Assembly (NCBI RefSeq): GCF_020103725.1
Contig: NZ_JAHXBG010000007.1
Span: 1 to 64,000, forward strand
Length of the DNA stretch: 64,000 bases
Origin: Hyalangium gracile
GTDB taxonomy: Bacteria; Myxococcota; Myxococcia; Myxococcales; Myxococcaceae
Reading direction: 5' to 3'
Shown here: piece after piece, positions 46,300-53,991 of the stretch
Layout of the letters: each line of letters opens with the position of its first letter
Position numbering within the stretch: position 1 is the first letter of the stretch
The notes under the pieces: generated by a model
The model's database searches: none
Seen by the model: the letters and a program-made list of their open reading frames with translations, nothing else
Told to the model about the DNA's origin: nothing
Position numbers and translations under genes: made by a program

Positions 46300-47355
46300 A
46301 TGGCGGACGAACAGCACCAGCACAAGCGCCTCACCGAACTGAGTCACTGCGCGGGCTGAGCTGCGAAGCTCCGGCCCGCGGACTTGGCGCAGGTCTTGCG
46401 TCGACTGAAGAGAGCGAAGGGACCGCAGGCGTTGGTGGGGTTCGCCACCAACGATGACGCGGCCGTGTACCGTCTGACGCCCGGCCTGGCCGTGGTGGAG
46501 ACGGTGGACTTCTTCCCGCCGGTGGTGGACGACCCGTTCCAGTTCGGGGCCATCGCCGCGGCGAACGCGCTCTCGGACATCTATGCGATGGGCGCCAGGC
46601 CCATCTTCGCGCTGAACCTGGTGGGGTTCCCCAAGGAGCTGCCGCTCGACATCCTCGAGGAGATCCTCGCGGGCGGGCAGTCGAAGGCGGACGAGGCGGG
46701 CATCCCCATCCTCGGTGGCCACAGCGTGCAGGACCCCGAGCCCAAGTACGGCATGGCCGTCACCGGCGTGGTGCACCCGAAGAAGGTGCTCACCAACGCG
46801 GGCGCGAAGCCGGGGGACGTGCTGCTGCTCACCAAGCCCCTGGGCTCGGGCATCGCCACCACGGCCATCAAGCGGGGCGTGGCGTCCAAGGCCCTGACGA
46901 AGCGGGTGGTGGGGGTGATGTCCGCGCTCAACCGCGCCGCGGGCGAGGTGTTCGCCTCCGGGAAGTTCAAGGTGAACGCGCTCACGGACGTGACGGGCTT
47001 CGGGCTGCTGGGGCACCTGCTGGAGATGATGACGGGAGCCAAGGCGCGGGCGCTGCTGGCGCTGGAGCGCATCCCCATCATCCAGGAGGTGCCGGCGCTG
47101 GCGTCGCAGGGCGTGGTACCGGGCGGGACGAAGGCGAACCTCCTTCACGTGAGCCCGCGCGTGCGCTTCCCCGAGGGGCTGCCCGAGGACATCCAGTGGG
47201 TGCTCGCGGACGCGCAGACCAACGGAGGGCTGCTGGCCTCCGTGCCTGCTCGGGACGCGCGCAAGGCGCTCCTGGCGCTGGACAAGGCCGGCGTGGAGGC
47301 CGCCCTCATCGGCGAGGTGGCGCGCGGTCGCCCCGGCATCGATGTCGTGGGCTGA
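46300..47355 (+). CDS. selD: Selenophosphate synthetase with in-frame UGA selenocysteine
   Basis: Read from ATG at 46300, the frame is MADEQHQHKRLTELSHCAG, then TGA at codon 20 (46357-46359), then AAKLRPADLAQVLRRL and on to 47355. SelD normally has Cys or Sec at this catalytic place, in a C/U motif followed by AAK, so the TGA is read as selenocysteine (CAGU-AAKL). Downstream, GGHSVQDPEPKYGMAVTG and LTDVTGFGLLGHL are clear SelD motifs. The enzyme makes selenophosphate from selenide and ATP. A hairpin sits right after the TGA. Calling the gene from a TTG at 46384, as software would, loses the catalytic N-terminus. The FHA gene ends four bases before the ATG. Confidence 0.92.
46360..46393 (+). 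promoter_or_regulatory. Bacterial SECIS-like hairpin of selD
   Basis: Immediately after the TGA, CTGCG (46361-46365) pairs with CGCAG (46388-46392), AAG with CTT, and CCG with CGG over the loop GCCCG. The apical loop begins about 14 bases from the TGA and starts with G, as expected for a bacterial SECIS read by SelB. Bulges (CT, A, GG) are small. Confidence 0.7.
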
Positions 47356-47409
47356 AGGCTGGGGTGGGATTCACCCAGGGGCTCCGGCTTGGATAGCATC
47401 GCGGGTGGC

Positions 47410-48234
47410 ATGACGCTCCGCACCTTCGTCCCTCTCGTGCTGCTGCTGGCCACCTCCGCTCGCGCCGAGCGCATCCCTCGCATCGTCATCGATCCGGGGC
47501 ACGGCGGCTCGCAGGAGGGAGCGAAGGGGCCTGGGACGCTGCAGGAGAAGGAGGTCGTCCTGCAGATCGCCCGGAAGCTGCGCGAGCGGCTGGAGAAGGA
47601 GGCGGGGGCGCAGGTGTTCCTCACGCGCGAGAAGGACGGGACGCTGCCGCTGCCTCAGCGCGTGGACTTCGCCAACAGCAAGCGGCCGGACCTGTTCCTG
47701 TCCATCCACGCCAACTCCATGCCCACGAAGAAGCTGCGCGAGCGCATCGAGGGCATCGAGACGTACTTCCTGTCCGCGACGGCCTCGGGAGCGGGGGCGC
47801 GGGCCACGGCGGACCGCGAGAACGCGGAGGTCTCCTCGGGGCCGTCCGTCCAGGCCGACTCCACGCTGAGCTTCATCCTCAACGATCTGGCGCGCATGGA
47901 GGCGCACGCGGACTCGTCTCGCCTGGCGTACGCCATCCACCAGCAGCTCATCTCCGCCACGGGGGCCTCGGACCGAGGCGTCCTGCAGGCGCCCTTCTTC
48001 GTCCTCACGGGCGTGGAGGCCCCAGCCGTCCTCATCGAGGTGGGCTACATCTCCCACCCGCACGAGGGAGTCCAGCTGGGCCGGGCCGAGTACCAGGAGA
48101 AGCTCACCTCGGCCATCACCGAGGGGGTGAAGAACTTTCTGGGGCAGGTGCGCAAGCGGGATGTCCGGCCGGCGGTGGAGGCGCCCGCCGAGGCGGAAGA
48201 GGCCCCCGCGGTGGCGGCCCCAGCGACTCTTTGA
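47410..48234 (+). CDS. N-acetylmuramoyl-L-alanine amidase (amidase_3)
   Basis: A 274-residue exported amidase (signal peptide ending TSARA). The zinc ligands of the AmiC-type catalytic domain are visible: His in VIDPGHGG, Glu in LQEKEVVL, His in FLSIHANS. The catalytic Glu lies in LIEVGYISHP. It should cleave the amide bond between MurNAc and the stem peptide in the cell wall. A C-terminal Ala/Glu/Pro tail of about 30 residues is unstructured. The start at 47410 follows GGGTGGC and gives a normal signal peptide. Confidence 0.92.
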   Translation: MTLRTFVPLVLLLATSARAERIPRIVIDPGHGGSQEGAKGPGTLQEKEVVLQIARKLRERLEKEAGAQVFLTREKDGTLPLPQRVDFANSKRPDLFLSIHANSMPTKKLRERIEGIETYFLSATASGAGARATADRENAEVSSGPSVQADSTLSFILNDLARMEAHADSSRLAYAIHQQLISATGASDRGVLQAPFFVLTGVEAPAVLIEVGYISHPHEGVQLGRAEYQEKLTSAITEGVKNFLGQVRKRDVRPAVEAPAEAEEAPAVAAPATL

Positions 48235-48291
48235 GCCGGAAGCGCCCGGCTCTGCTAGAGAGCGACTCTCTCTCAAACCGAGGAGCTGCCC

Positions 48292-49005
48292 GTGCGGTCC
48301 TTCCAACGCGGTGCGCTGGACCTTCGCCCTGTCACCCTGACGCCTGGTGTGAACCGTCACGCCGAGGGCTCCACCCAGGTGGAGTTCGGCCACACCCGCG
48401 TCATCGTCACCTGCTCCGTGGAGGAGCGGGTGCCTCCGCACCTGATGGGGAAGGGCACGGGGTGGGTGACGGCCGAGTACGGGATGCTCCCGCGCTCCAC
48501 GCACACCCGCTCGCAGCGCGAGGCGGCCAAGGGCAAGCAGAGCGGCCGTACCATGGAGATCCAGCGCCTCATTGGCCGCTCCATGCGCGCGGCGGTGGAT
48601 CTGGCGACGCTGGGGCCGCGCACGCTCACGATCGACTGTGACGTCATCCAGGCGGACGGGGGCACGCGCACCGCCTCCATCACGGGCGCCTACGTGGCGC
48701 TGGTGCTGGCGCTGCGCAACCTGCAGAGCCGGGGCGTGCTGTCGAAGACTCCGACGCTCACGCCGCTGGCGGCGGTGTCCGTGGGCGTGGTGGGCGGCGA
48801 GGTGCGAGTGGACCTCGACTACGAGGAGGACTCGAGCGCGGACGTGGACCTCAACCTGGTGGCCACCGGCGACGGCCGCATCGTCGAGGTGCAAGGCACG
48901 GCCGAGCACAAGCTCTTCGACCGGAAGCTGCTGGACGGGATGCTCGACGGCGGACTGGCGGCCATCCAGCAGCTCACGGCGGCGCAGGCGAAGGTGCTGG
49001 GATGA
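48292..49005 (+). CDS. rph: Ribonuclease PH
   Basis: A 237-residue phosphorolytic 3'-5' exoribonuclease that trims tRNA 3' ends. [20 protein letters not shown]-type N-terminus, [17 protein letters not shown] and [13 protein letters not shown] are hallmark segments, and [19 protein letters not shown] holds the phosphate-site region. It starts with GTG after CCGAGGAGC. Its stop overlaps the rdgB start by four bases; the rph-rdgB pair is common. Confidence 0.96.
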   Translation: MRSFQRGALDLRPVTLTPGVNRHAEGSTQVEFGHTRVIVTCSVEERVPPHLMGKGTGWVTAEYGMLPRSTHTRSQREAAKGKQSGRTMEIQRLIGRSMRAAVDLATLGPRTLTIDCDVIQADGGTRTASITGAYVALVLALRNLQSRGVLSKTPTLTPLAAVSVGVVGGEVRVDLDYEEDSSADVDLNLVATGDGRIVEVQGTAEHKLFDRKLLDGMLDGGLAAIQQLTAAQAKVLG

Positions 49006-49598
49006 AGCCTCGCGTCCTCTTCGCCACCACCAACGCGGGCAAGGTGAAGGAGCTGCGGGGGCTGGTGGGGGGCTCGGTGGAGGTGGTGTCCCTGAAGGAC
49101 CTGCCGCCCATCCCCGAGCCCGTGGAGGACGGGGAGACCTTCGAGGCCAACGCGGAGAAGAAGGCGCGGGCCTACGCGGAGGCCTCGGGGCTGCCAGCCC
49201 TGGCGGATGACTCGGGGCTGTGCGTGGACGCGCTGGGGGGCCGGCCGGGAGTTCACTCGGCGCGCTACGCGGAAGGGGACGACCGGGCGAGGTACCTGAA
49301 GCTGCTCGGTGAGCTGGAGGGCGTGCCAGAGGCCCAGCGCACGGCCTCCTTCCGGTGTGCCCTGTGCCTGGCCTTCCCAGGAGGCAAGGCGCTGGTCGAG
49401 GTCGGCCGCTGCGAGGGGAGCATCCTCACCGGGCCGCGTGGCGCGCACGGCTTCGGCTATGACCCCGTCTTCTTCATCCCCGCACTGGGCAAGACGATGG
49501 CGGAGCTGACCTCGGAGGAGAAGTCGGGCGTCTCCCACCGAGGGGAGGCATTCCGGAAGATGAAGCCGGCTTTGCTGGCTCTCCAGGCAACTGGGTGA
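49002..49598 (+). CDS. rdgB: XTP/dITP diphosphatase
   Basis: A 198-residue RdgB/HAM1 protein that removes non-canonical purine nucleotides (dITP, XTP) from the pool. [17 protein letters not shown] is the substrate loop, [20 protein letters not shown] the catalytic block, and [20 protein letters not shown] the family signature. Coupled to rph by an ATGA overlap. Confidence 0.96.
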   Translation: MKPRVLFATTNAGKVKELRGLVGGSVEVVSLKDLPPIPEPVEDGETFEANAEKKARAYAEASGLPALADDSGLCVDALGGRPGVHSARYAEGDDRARYLKLLGELEGVPEAQRTASFRCALCLAFPGGKALVEVGRCEGSILTGPRGAHGFGYDPVFFIPALGKTMAELTSEEKSGVSHRGEAFRKMKPALLALQATG

Positions 49599-49617
49599 CA
49601 GGTCAGTCAGGTTCACC

Positions 49618-49647
49618 TTGCACGTCCGTGCGCGATGTCACAAGAAT
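49618..49647 (+). promoter_or_regulatory. Candidate promoter of the tRNA cluster
   Basis: TTGCAC at 49618 and AAGAAT at 49642 with an 18-base spacer. The transcription start would fall a few bases before tRNA-Pro. Confidence 0.45.
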
Positions 49648-49659
49648 GTCCGTCTTGAT

Positions 49660-49733
49660 CGGGGCGTAGCGCAGCCTGGTAGCGCACCTGCCTTGGGCGC
49701 AGGGGGTCGGAGGTTCAAATCCTCTCGCCCCGA
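49660..49733 (+). tRNA. tRNA-Pro(TGG)
   Basis: Cloverleaf fits with acceptor CGGGGCG pairing CGCCCCG, anticodon loop CTTGGGC (anticodon TGG) and T loop TTCAAAT. The CCA end is not encoded. First of four clustered tRNA genes. Confidence 0.95.
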
Positions 49734-49756
49734 CATAGTTGTAAGAGACGGTACGG

Positions 49757-49833
49757 GCTCCAGTAGCTCAGCTGGATAGAGCACCGGCCTTCTAAGCCGG
49801 GGGTCGCAGGTTCGAGTCCTGCCTGGGGCGCCA
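49757..49833 (+). tRNA. tRNA-Arg(TCT)
   Basis: Acceptor GCTCCAG pairs CTGGGGC with one G-U, anticodon loop CTTCTAA (TCT), T loop TTCGAGT. CCA is encoded, unlike in the other tRNAs here. Confidence 0.95.
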
Positions 49834-49926
49834 ACCGTCCCTGGAGCATTTGGGTCTTGTCAGGGGCCCGGCTTCCACGATAGGGAAGCCGCGCGTTTCA
49901 CCCTGTTGTACGGCGGTAGGCAGAAC

Positions 49927-50001
49927 GGCGGCCATAGCTCAACTGGTTAGAGCGCTGGACTGTGACTCCAGAGGTTACCGGTTCGATCCCGGTTGGCCGC
50001 C
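49927..50001 (+). tRNA. tRNA-His(GTG)
   Basis: Acceptor GCGGCCA pairs TGGCCGC, with an extra G at -1 opposite C73 as required for tRNA-His. Anticodon loop CTGTGAC (GTG). CCA is not encoded. Confidence 0.95.
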
Positions 50002-50026
50002 CACCTTTCACCCGTACGTAGCCCAA

Positions 50027-50100
50027 GCGCCTATAGCTCAACTGGATAGAGCATTGGCCTTCGAAGCCAAGGGTTGGGGGTTCAAGTCCCTCTGGGCGCA
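50027..50100 (+). tRNA. tRNA-Arg(TCG)
   Basis: Acceptor GCGCCTA pairs TGGGCGC with one G-U, anticodon loop CTTCGAA (TCG), T loop TTCAAGT. CCA is not encoded. Last of the cluster. Confidence 0.95.
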
Positions 50101-50108
50101 CTCTCCTC

Positions 50109-50160
50109 AAGAGGCTGGAATCGCTGGGAACACTCCCCAGTGGCTCCGGCCTCTTCGCTT
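50109..50160 (+). terminator. Terminator after the tRNA cluster
   Basis: Arms AAGAGGC and GCCTCTT enclose an inner hairpin with CTGGGA and TCCCCAG, followed by CGCTTG. It also lies just past the 3' end of the next minus-strand gene. Confidence 0.6.
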
Positions 50161-50178
50161 GTGCGGGAGGGGCGGAAG

Positions 50179-50823
50179 CTAGGTGCCCGGCGGCTTGCGC
50201 GGCAGATCCGTGCCGAGCACCGCCTGCAGCAGGTCCACCAGGCCGGGCCAGGCTTCGGCCGACAGCCAGAGCCCCTCCGCGCAGTGCTCGGCCGACATCG
50301 TCAGCGACGAGGACTCGAAGAGGCGCGCTGAGACCACGCCCTCCTTCGGAAGCTTTCCCTCCACCACCAGCACCTGTCCGTCCCAGCGGATGCTCGGCGG
50401 CAGCAGCTTCTCCGCCAGGGCCCGCAGCGCGGCCTGGCCCGCTCCCGCACGCAGCACTCCCATCAGCAGCGCGGAGGCCGTCCGAGACTCCTCCAACTCC
50501 ACCTTGCCGGGCGTGCGCAGCCACAGCTTGTAGCGACCTCCGGCCAGCTCCAGGCGCTCCAGCGTCGCCTCCACCCGCAGCTTCCAGCCGCTCACCGTCA
50601 GCCGCACGTCGTACACCGCCGGACGGGACTCCCAGGTGCCCAGCTCCAGCGCCTTCACGTTGCGCAGCATCTGCCGCGTGAGTGCCTCCACGCGCGCGTG
50701 GGACAGGCGCACCCGCTTGTTGGCGACGTCGATCGCCACGTCCCCCGACAACGCCGAGGGCAGCTGCTTCACCCAGTCGAGCGCGCCTTCCAGAATCTTC
50801 GTCGCCAGTGATCGCCCGGCCAT
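50179..50823 (-). CDS. Protein of unknown function
   Basis: A 214-residue protein starting at MAGRSLATKILEGALDWVKQ, with GGAGGACGC before the ATG. No signal peptide or transmembrane segment. The middle is beta-rich (YDVRLTVSGWKLRVEATLER, then YKLWLRTPGKVEL), the second half helical then beta (GQVLVVEGKLP). The pattern recalls lipid- or ligand-binding beta folds, but I can name no family. It is divergent from a PanE-like reductase gene. Confidence 0.75.
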   Translation of the reverse strand: MAGRSLATKILEGALDWVKQLPSALSGDVAIDVANKRVRLSHARVEALTRQMLRNVKALELGTWESRPAVYDVRLTVSGWKLRVEATLERLELAGGRYKLWLRTPGKVELEESRTASALLMGVLRAGAGQAALRALAEKLLPPSIRWDGQVLVVEGKLPKEGVVSARLFESSSLTMSAEHCAEGLWLSAEAWPGLVDLLQAVLGTDLPRKPPGT

Positions 50824-50924
50824 CCTGCGTCCTCCGGGGCCAAGTGTAGCAAGGATGAATGCTCGCGGGCGGAGGCTCGGGAATCCGCTGGTGTGCGCGT
50901 GCCTCGTGCGGCAGGTTCGTGGCC

Positions 50925-51905
50925 ATGAATGCAAAGCCACGGGTCCTCCTTGTCGGAGCGGGAGCCATCGGCCAGGTGTTCGGGTGGTACCTCCAGTCGG
51001 GCGGGGCCCAGCTCGCCTACCTGGTCAAACCGAAGTACGCCGAGGAGGCTCGGCGGGGCTTCACCCTCTACGAGCTCGGCATCTTCGAGCAGGAGCCCAG
51101 GCCGATGGAGTTCTCCGGCTTCGGGGTCCACGTCTCCACCGAGGAGGTCGCCGCCGAGCGCTGGGAGCAGGTGTGGCTCTGTGTCTCCTCGACGGCGCTG
51201 CGCGCTGGGAACTGGGTGGAGGAGCTTGCCCGAGCCACGGGCGAGGCCACCTGGGTCATGCTCCAGCCCGGCATCGAGGACCGTGACTGGCTGCTGCAGC
51301 GGATTCCTCCGGAGCGGCTCGTCACCGGGATGGTGCCCTTCCTCAGCTTCCATGCACCGCTGACTCCGCGGGAGCCTGTTCCGAGGCCCGGTACGGCCTT
51401 CTGGCTGCCCCCCATGTCTCGAGGCCTGTTCAGCGGCCCCGAGGATCGCCTCCAGGCCGTCATCCGGGCGTTGAAGGCGGGGGGCTATCCCGCCCACCGC
51501 CTTGCGGACGTGACACGCACCTCGGCCATCCCCACCGCGCTGCTGACATCCTTCGTGGACGGGCTGGAAGCCGCGGGCTGGAGCTTCTCGCGCTTCCTGG
51601 AGCCCGAGTCCGTGGAGCGGGTCCGCCAGGTGGCAGGGGAGGCCGTGGCGATCGCCGCGTGGCGGATGCAGCAGCGCGCCCCGCCCATGGCTCCGCTCCT
51701 GCGCCCCTGGCTGTTCGACCTGATCGTGTCGCTCGGATCCTGGATGGCGCCCTTCAACCTGGAGGACTATCTCCGCGTCCACTTCACCAAGGTCGCGGAT
51801 CAGTCCCGGGCGATGATGCGAACGTACCTCGAGCTGGGAAGCAAGGCCGGGCTGCCGGTCGCGGCCCTCCAGGCCGCCTCCCAGCGAACCGCCGCCGCTA
51901 CGTGA
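50925..51905 (+). CDS. Ketopantoate reductase-like (ApbA/PanE) oxidoreductase
   Basis: A 326-residue protein with an N-terminal NADP Rossmann motif (VLLVGAGAIGQVFGWYL) and a C-terminal helical domain (SAIPTALLTSFVDGLEAAGW). This is the ApbA/PanE layout, reducing ketopantoate in pantothenate synthesis or another 2-keto acid. Divergence from canonical PanE (no clear NKHxSM-type segment) leaves the substrate open. Its stop overlaps a small minus-strand ORF. Confidence 0.8.
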   Translation: MNAKPRVLLVGAGAIGQVFGWYLQSGGAQLAYLVKPKYAEEARRGFTLYELGIFEQEPRPMEFSGFGVHVSTEEVAAERWEQVWLCVSSTALRAGNWVEELARATGEATWVMLQPGIEDRDWLLQRIPPERLVTGMVPFLSFHAPLTPREPVPRPGTAFWLPPMSRGLFSGPEDRLQAVIRALKAGGYPAHRLADVTRTSAIPTALLTSFVDGLEAAGWSFSRFLEPESVERVRQVAGEAVAIAAWRMQQRAPPMAPLLRPWLFDLIVSLGSWMAPFNLEDYLRVHFTKVADQSRAMMRTYLELGSKAGLPVAALQAASQRTAAAT

Positions 51906-52056
51906 CCAGCCTCTGGATGTCGCCCAGCGTCCGGTAGAAGCCGCCCCTGGCGGACGGGAGCACCTTCTCCACCACGTCCCCGCGCACCATCCAGCCCTTG
52001 TCGCCCGTGCTCTTCTTCGACCACTGCGTCTCTTCCTCGTGGTTGAAGGTGCTCAC
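51898..52056 (-). CDS. Small 52-aa ORF
   Basis: A GTG at 52056 opens 52 codons (VSTFNHEEETQWSKKSTGDK onward) ending in TLGDIQRLVT. Composition is protein-like and the C-terminal VVEKVLPSARGGFYRTLGD could form a helix and strand. No good ribosome site is near, so an upstream start is possible. It overlaps the reductase stop by eight bases. No family is recognised. Confidence 0.35.
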   Translation of the reverse strand: MSTFNHEEETQWSKKSTGDKGWMVRGDVVEKVLPSARGGFYRTLGDIQRLVT

Positions 52057-52119
52057 AGAGAGCAGTGCTCCCACTCGCGGAGTGCGAGCGTAGCCGCGGG
52101 CGGGGGCAGGGGACCCCAA

Positions 52120-52156
52120 AGAAAAACGCCGTGCCAGGGCTTCCCGGCACGGCGTT
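52120..52156 (-). terminator. Terminator of the bet gene
   Basis: Perfect 11-bp arms AACGCCGTGCC and GGCACGGCGTT with a 10-base loop. On the minus strand TTTTTC follows. It lies about 30 bases after the bet stop. Confidence 0.88.
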
Positions 52157-52187
52157 CATGTTCTCGGCGCTCCGTCACGCCCGGGGA

Positions 52188-53285
52188 TCAGGCCTCGACG
52201 GTCGCCTCCTTCTTGGAGGAAGAGGGCACCCGGCAGCGCAGCTCCGTCTCGGCCTCGAGCGCCGCGAGGTTCTCTCGCATCGCCTTGGCCCACTTCGCCT
52301 TGGGCTGCTCCATCAGCTTCTCGTGCGCCATGTCGATGGTCTCGCTCAGCTCGTCGTCGCTGAGCTCGGAGGTCGTCTTCCCCTTGTAGGGGCCGAAGGC
52401 CACCACCGTCCCGGAGTTCTTGGGACGCGGCAGCTCGACAGCCGGCGCGGCCGGCGGCGCGGCCTGCTCCTCCGCCTTCGTCTCCTTCACGTCCTTCACG
52501 TCCTTCACGTCCATGGCGAGCTGCTGCGCCGACCCGTTGCCGGACTTCTCCTCCTTCGCCACGCCGGGCAGGGGAGGGAAGGACGCCTTGACCGGACCCG
52601 GCTTCGCTCCCAGCACCTCGTAGGTGCCGGTGCCCGTGGCGGGCGTCGGCTCCTCGTGGGCCACCGGCGTCTCGTACTCGTCCGCCGGCATCTCCTCGCG
52701 CACGTACAGGCCGCCGAAGGCCTCCGGGTACGCCTTGCGCAACGCCGCCACGCGCGCGCACTTCTCGATCATCGTCGTGGGGATCTTCGCCCACAGCGGC
52801 GTCTGCTGGACGTAGCCCGAGAAGTCCAGCCACACCACCACGGGCAGCTTTCCTTCACGCACCACGCGCGCCCAGGCGCCCACCAGCGCGCCCTTGCGCT
52901 TGGCCGGGTTGAAGCGGTGCACCACCTCTCCCTTGCCCTGGTCGACGATGATCTCGTCCTCCGCGTACACCGCGCTGGCCTGGATGCCCTTGAAGTCCGG
53001 GAAGCGCTCGGCTCGCGCCAGCATCCCCGCCTCCGAGGGCTGGAACTCGTACCGAGTCGTCCAGTTGGGCCGTTCCCGGCTGCCGGTGTTCTGCCTGCGG
53101 CCCACGCAGAACGCCTCCTTCAGCAGCGGGTCCAGCCCGGAGCGCTTGCACTGCTCGATGAAGAGCGTGAACTCGTCCTCTCCAATGCCCTTGGGGCAGA
53201 TGGTCCGTCGGATGAGCTCCACGCGCTCGCGGCTCCAGGGCGACTGGGCCGCCGCGGTGTCCACCTTGTTCTGTGCTTCCGTCAC
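52188..53285 (-). CDS. bet: Bet/RecT-family single-strand annealing protein
   Basis: A 365-residue protein. Residues about 15-190 follow the Bet/RecT family: VELIRRTICPKGIGEDEFTL, FIEQCKRSGLDPLLKEAFCV, then RYEFQPSEAGMLARAERF and VQQTPLWAKIPTTMIEKCAR. These are phage-derived proteins that anneal ssDNA. The rest is a low-complexity linker with VKDVKDVKE repeats and a C-terminal piece (VVAFGPYKGKTTSELSDDEL) that recalls small DUF3820-like domains. No exonuclease or other phage gene is adjacent, so it may be domesticated. The start is MTEAQNKVDTAAAQ. Confidence 0.9.
   Translation of the reverse strand: MTEAQNKVDTAAAQSPWSRERVELIRRTICPKGIGEDEFTLFIEQCKRSGLDPLLKEAFCVGRRQNTGSRERPNWTTRYEFQPSEAGMLARAERFPDFKGIQASAVYAEDEIIVDQGKGEVVHRFNPAKRKGALVGAWARVVREGKLPVVVWLDFSGYVQQTPLWAKIPTTMIEKCARVAALRKAYPEAFGGLYVREEMPADEYETPVAHEEPTPATGTGTYEVLGAKPGPVKASFPPLPGVAKEEKSGNGSAQQLAMDVKDVKDVKETKAEEQAAPPAAPAVELPRPKNSGTVVAFGPYKGKTTSELSDDELSETIDMAHEKLMEQPKAKWAKAMRENLAALEAETELRCRVPSSSKKEATVEA
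52484..52510. repeat. Three perfect 9-bp tandem repeats in bet
   Basis: CCTTCACGT is present three times in a row (52484, 52493, 52502). On the minus strand they encode VKD repeats of the linker. Copy number could vary by slippage. Confidence 0.85.
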
Positions 53286-53424
53286 TTTGCTTCTCCGTTC
53301 GAAAAGGCGGACGACCTCCGTCCGCCTGCCTGGCGTGCTGCGGTACGACCACGTCTCGAGGATGCTTCCGGTGATCCTCCCGGGGCGGGACGATCAGAGG
53401 CCGCAGCGTGGTTCAACAGATCCA

Positions 53425-53442
53425 CGGGATCATGTGATCCCG
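53425..53442. promoter_or_regulatory. Palindrome upstream of bet, possible operator
   Basis: Arms CGGGATCA and TGATCCCG with a two-base centre. It lies in the 329-base gap between bet and tRNA-Lys, about 140 bases before the bet start, so it could control bet. The rest of that gap holds a tRNA promoter and no gene. Confidence 0.45.
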
Positions 53443-53536
53443 AGGATCCGGGCCGCACGGCAGGCTGCTCACAGCCGGCCGGAGGGCGGACAGGCAGGCC
53501 TGGAACGGGGAATTGGGGCGGGGGTGCAAAAACGTT

Positions 53537-53565
53537 TTGACAGGACCGGCAGGCTTCTGTAGACA
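53537..53565 (+). promoter_or_regulatory. Consensus-like promoter of tRNA-Lys
   Basis: TTGACA at 53537-53542 and TAGACA at 53560-53565 with exactly 17 bases between, about 50 bases before tRNA-Lys. It is the best sigma-70-like promoter in the window by eye. Confidence 0.75.
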
Positions 53566-53614
53566 CCGCCGCCATCTGAGGGGCGCGTCACCGCGTCGCT
53601 CGGGATGCCAATAC

Positions 53615-53687
53615 GGGAGCGTAGCTCAATTGGCAGAGCAATGGACTCTTAATCCATAGGTTGTGGGTTCGATTCCCTCCGCTCTCA
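53615..53687 (+). tRNA. tRNA-Lys(CTT)
   Basis: Acceptor GGGAGCG pairs CGCTCTC with one G-U, anticodon loop CTCTTAA (CTT), T loop TTCGATT. One T-stem pair (T-T) is mismatched, a small oddity. CCA is not encoded. Confidence 0.93.
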
Positions 53688-53689
53688 CT

Positions 53690-53730
53690 CGTCGGGGTCC
53701 CTTCAGGAATGAAGGGGCCCCGACGTCTTT
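53690..53730 (+). terminator. Strong terminator after tRNA-Lys
   Basis: CGTCGGGG-TCCCTTCA pairs with TGAAGGGG-CCCCGACG around GGAA, followed by TCTTT. It isolates tRNA-Lys from tRNA-Leu, which must have its own promoter. Confidence 0.9.
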
Positions 53731-53806
53731 CCGGGGTCCTTCTCTCCACGTCGTCCAGGGCTCAACAGCCCGATCGTTTCGGAGTAGAAGGTCGCGGAGC
53801 AACGCC

Positions 53807-53888
53807 GGGCGGGTGGCGAAACTGGTAGACGCGCCAGACTTAGGATCTGGTACCGCAAGGTGTGAGGGTTCGAGTCCCTCCTCGCCCA
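53807..53888 (+). tRNA. tRNA-Leu(TAG)
   Basis: Acceptor GGGCGGG pairs CTCGCCC with one G-U. The anticodon is TAG within CTTAGGA, a variable arm is present, and the T loop is TTCGAGT. CCA is not encoded. It lies about 100 bases before tig. Confidence 0.95.
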
Positions 53889-53991
53889 TTTCGCGTTGAC
53901 CCGTCCGTGCGTATCCCCTAAACGCGCACCTCCCACTCACTTTTCTCATTCGGCGCTGGCGCGGCGGCCCCGCGCGGCGAGCGAGGCGTTC

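Noticed and set aside
46357-46359. The TGA in selD as a nonsense mutation
   Set aside because: It sits at the one position where SelD naturally carries Sec, is followed by a hairpin, and the downstream reading frame is fully conserved.
46384-47355. A selD starting at TTG 46384
   Set aside because: It would remove the conserved Cys/Sec motif and leave no ribosome site. The reading from ATG 46300 through the TGA is better supported.
49660-50100. A ribosomal RNA operon near the tRNA cluster
   Set aside because: No rRNA sequence is present. The four tRNAs stand alone between rdgB and an unknown gene.
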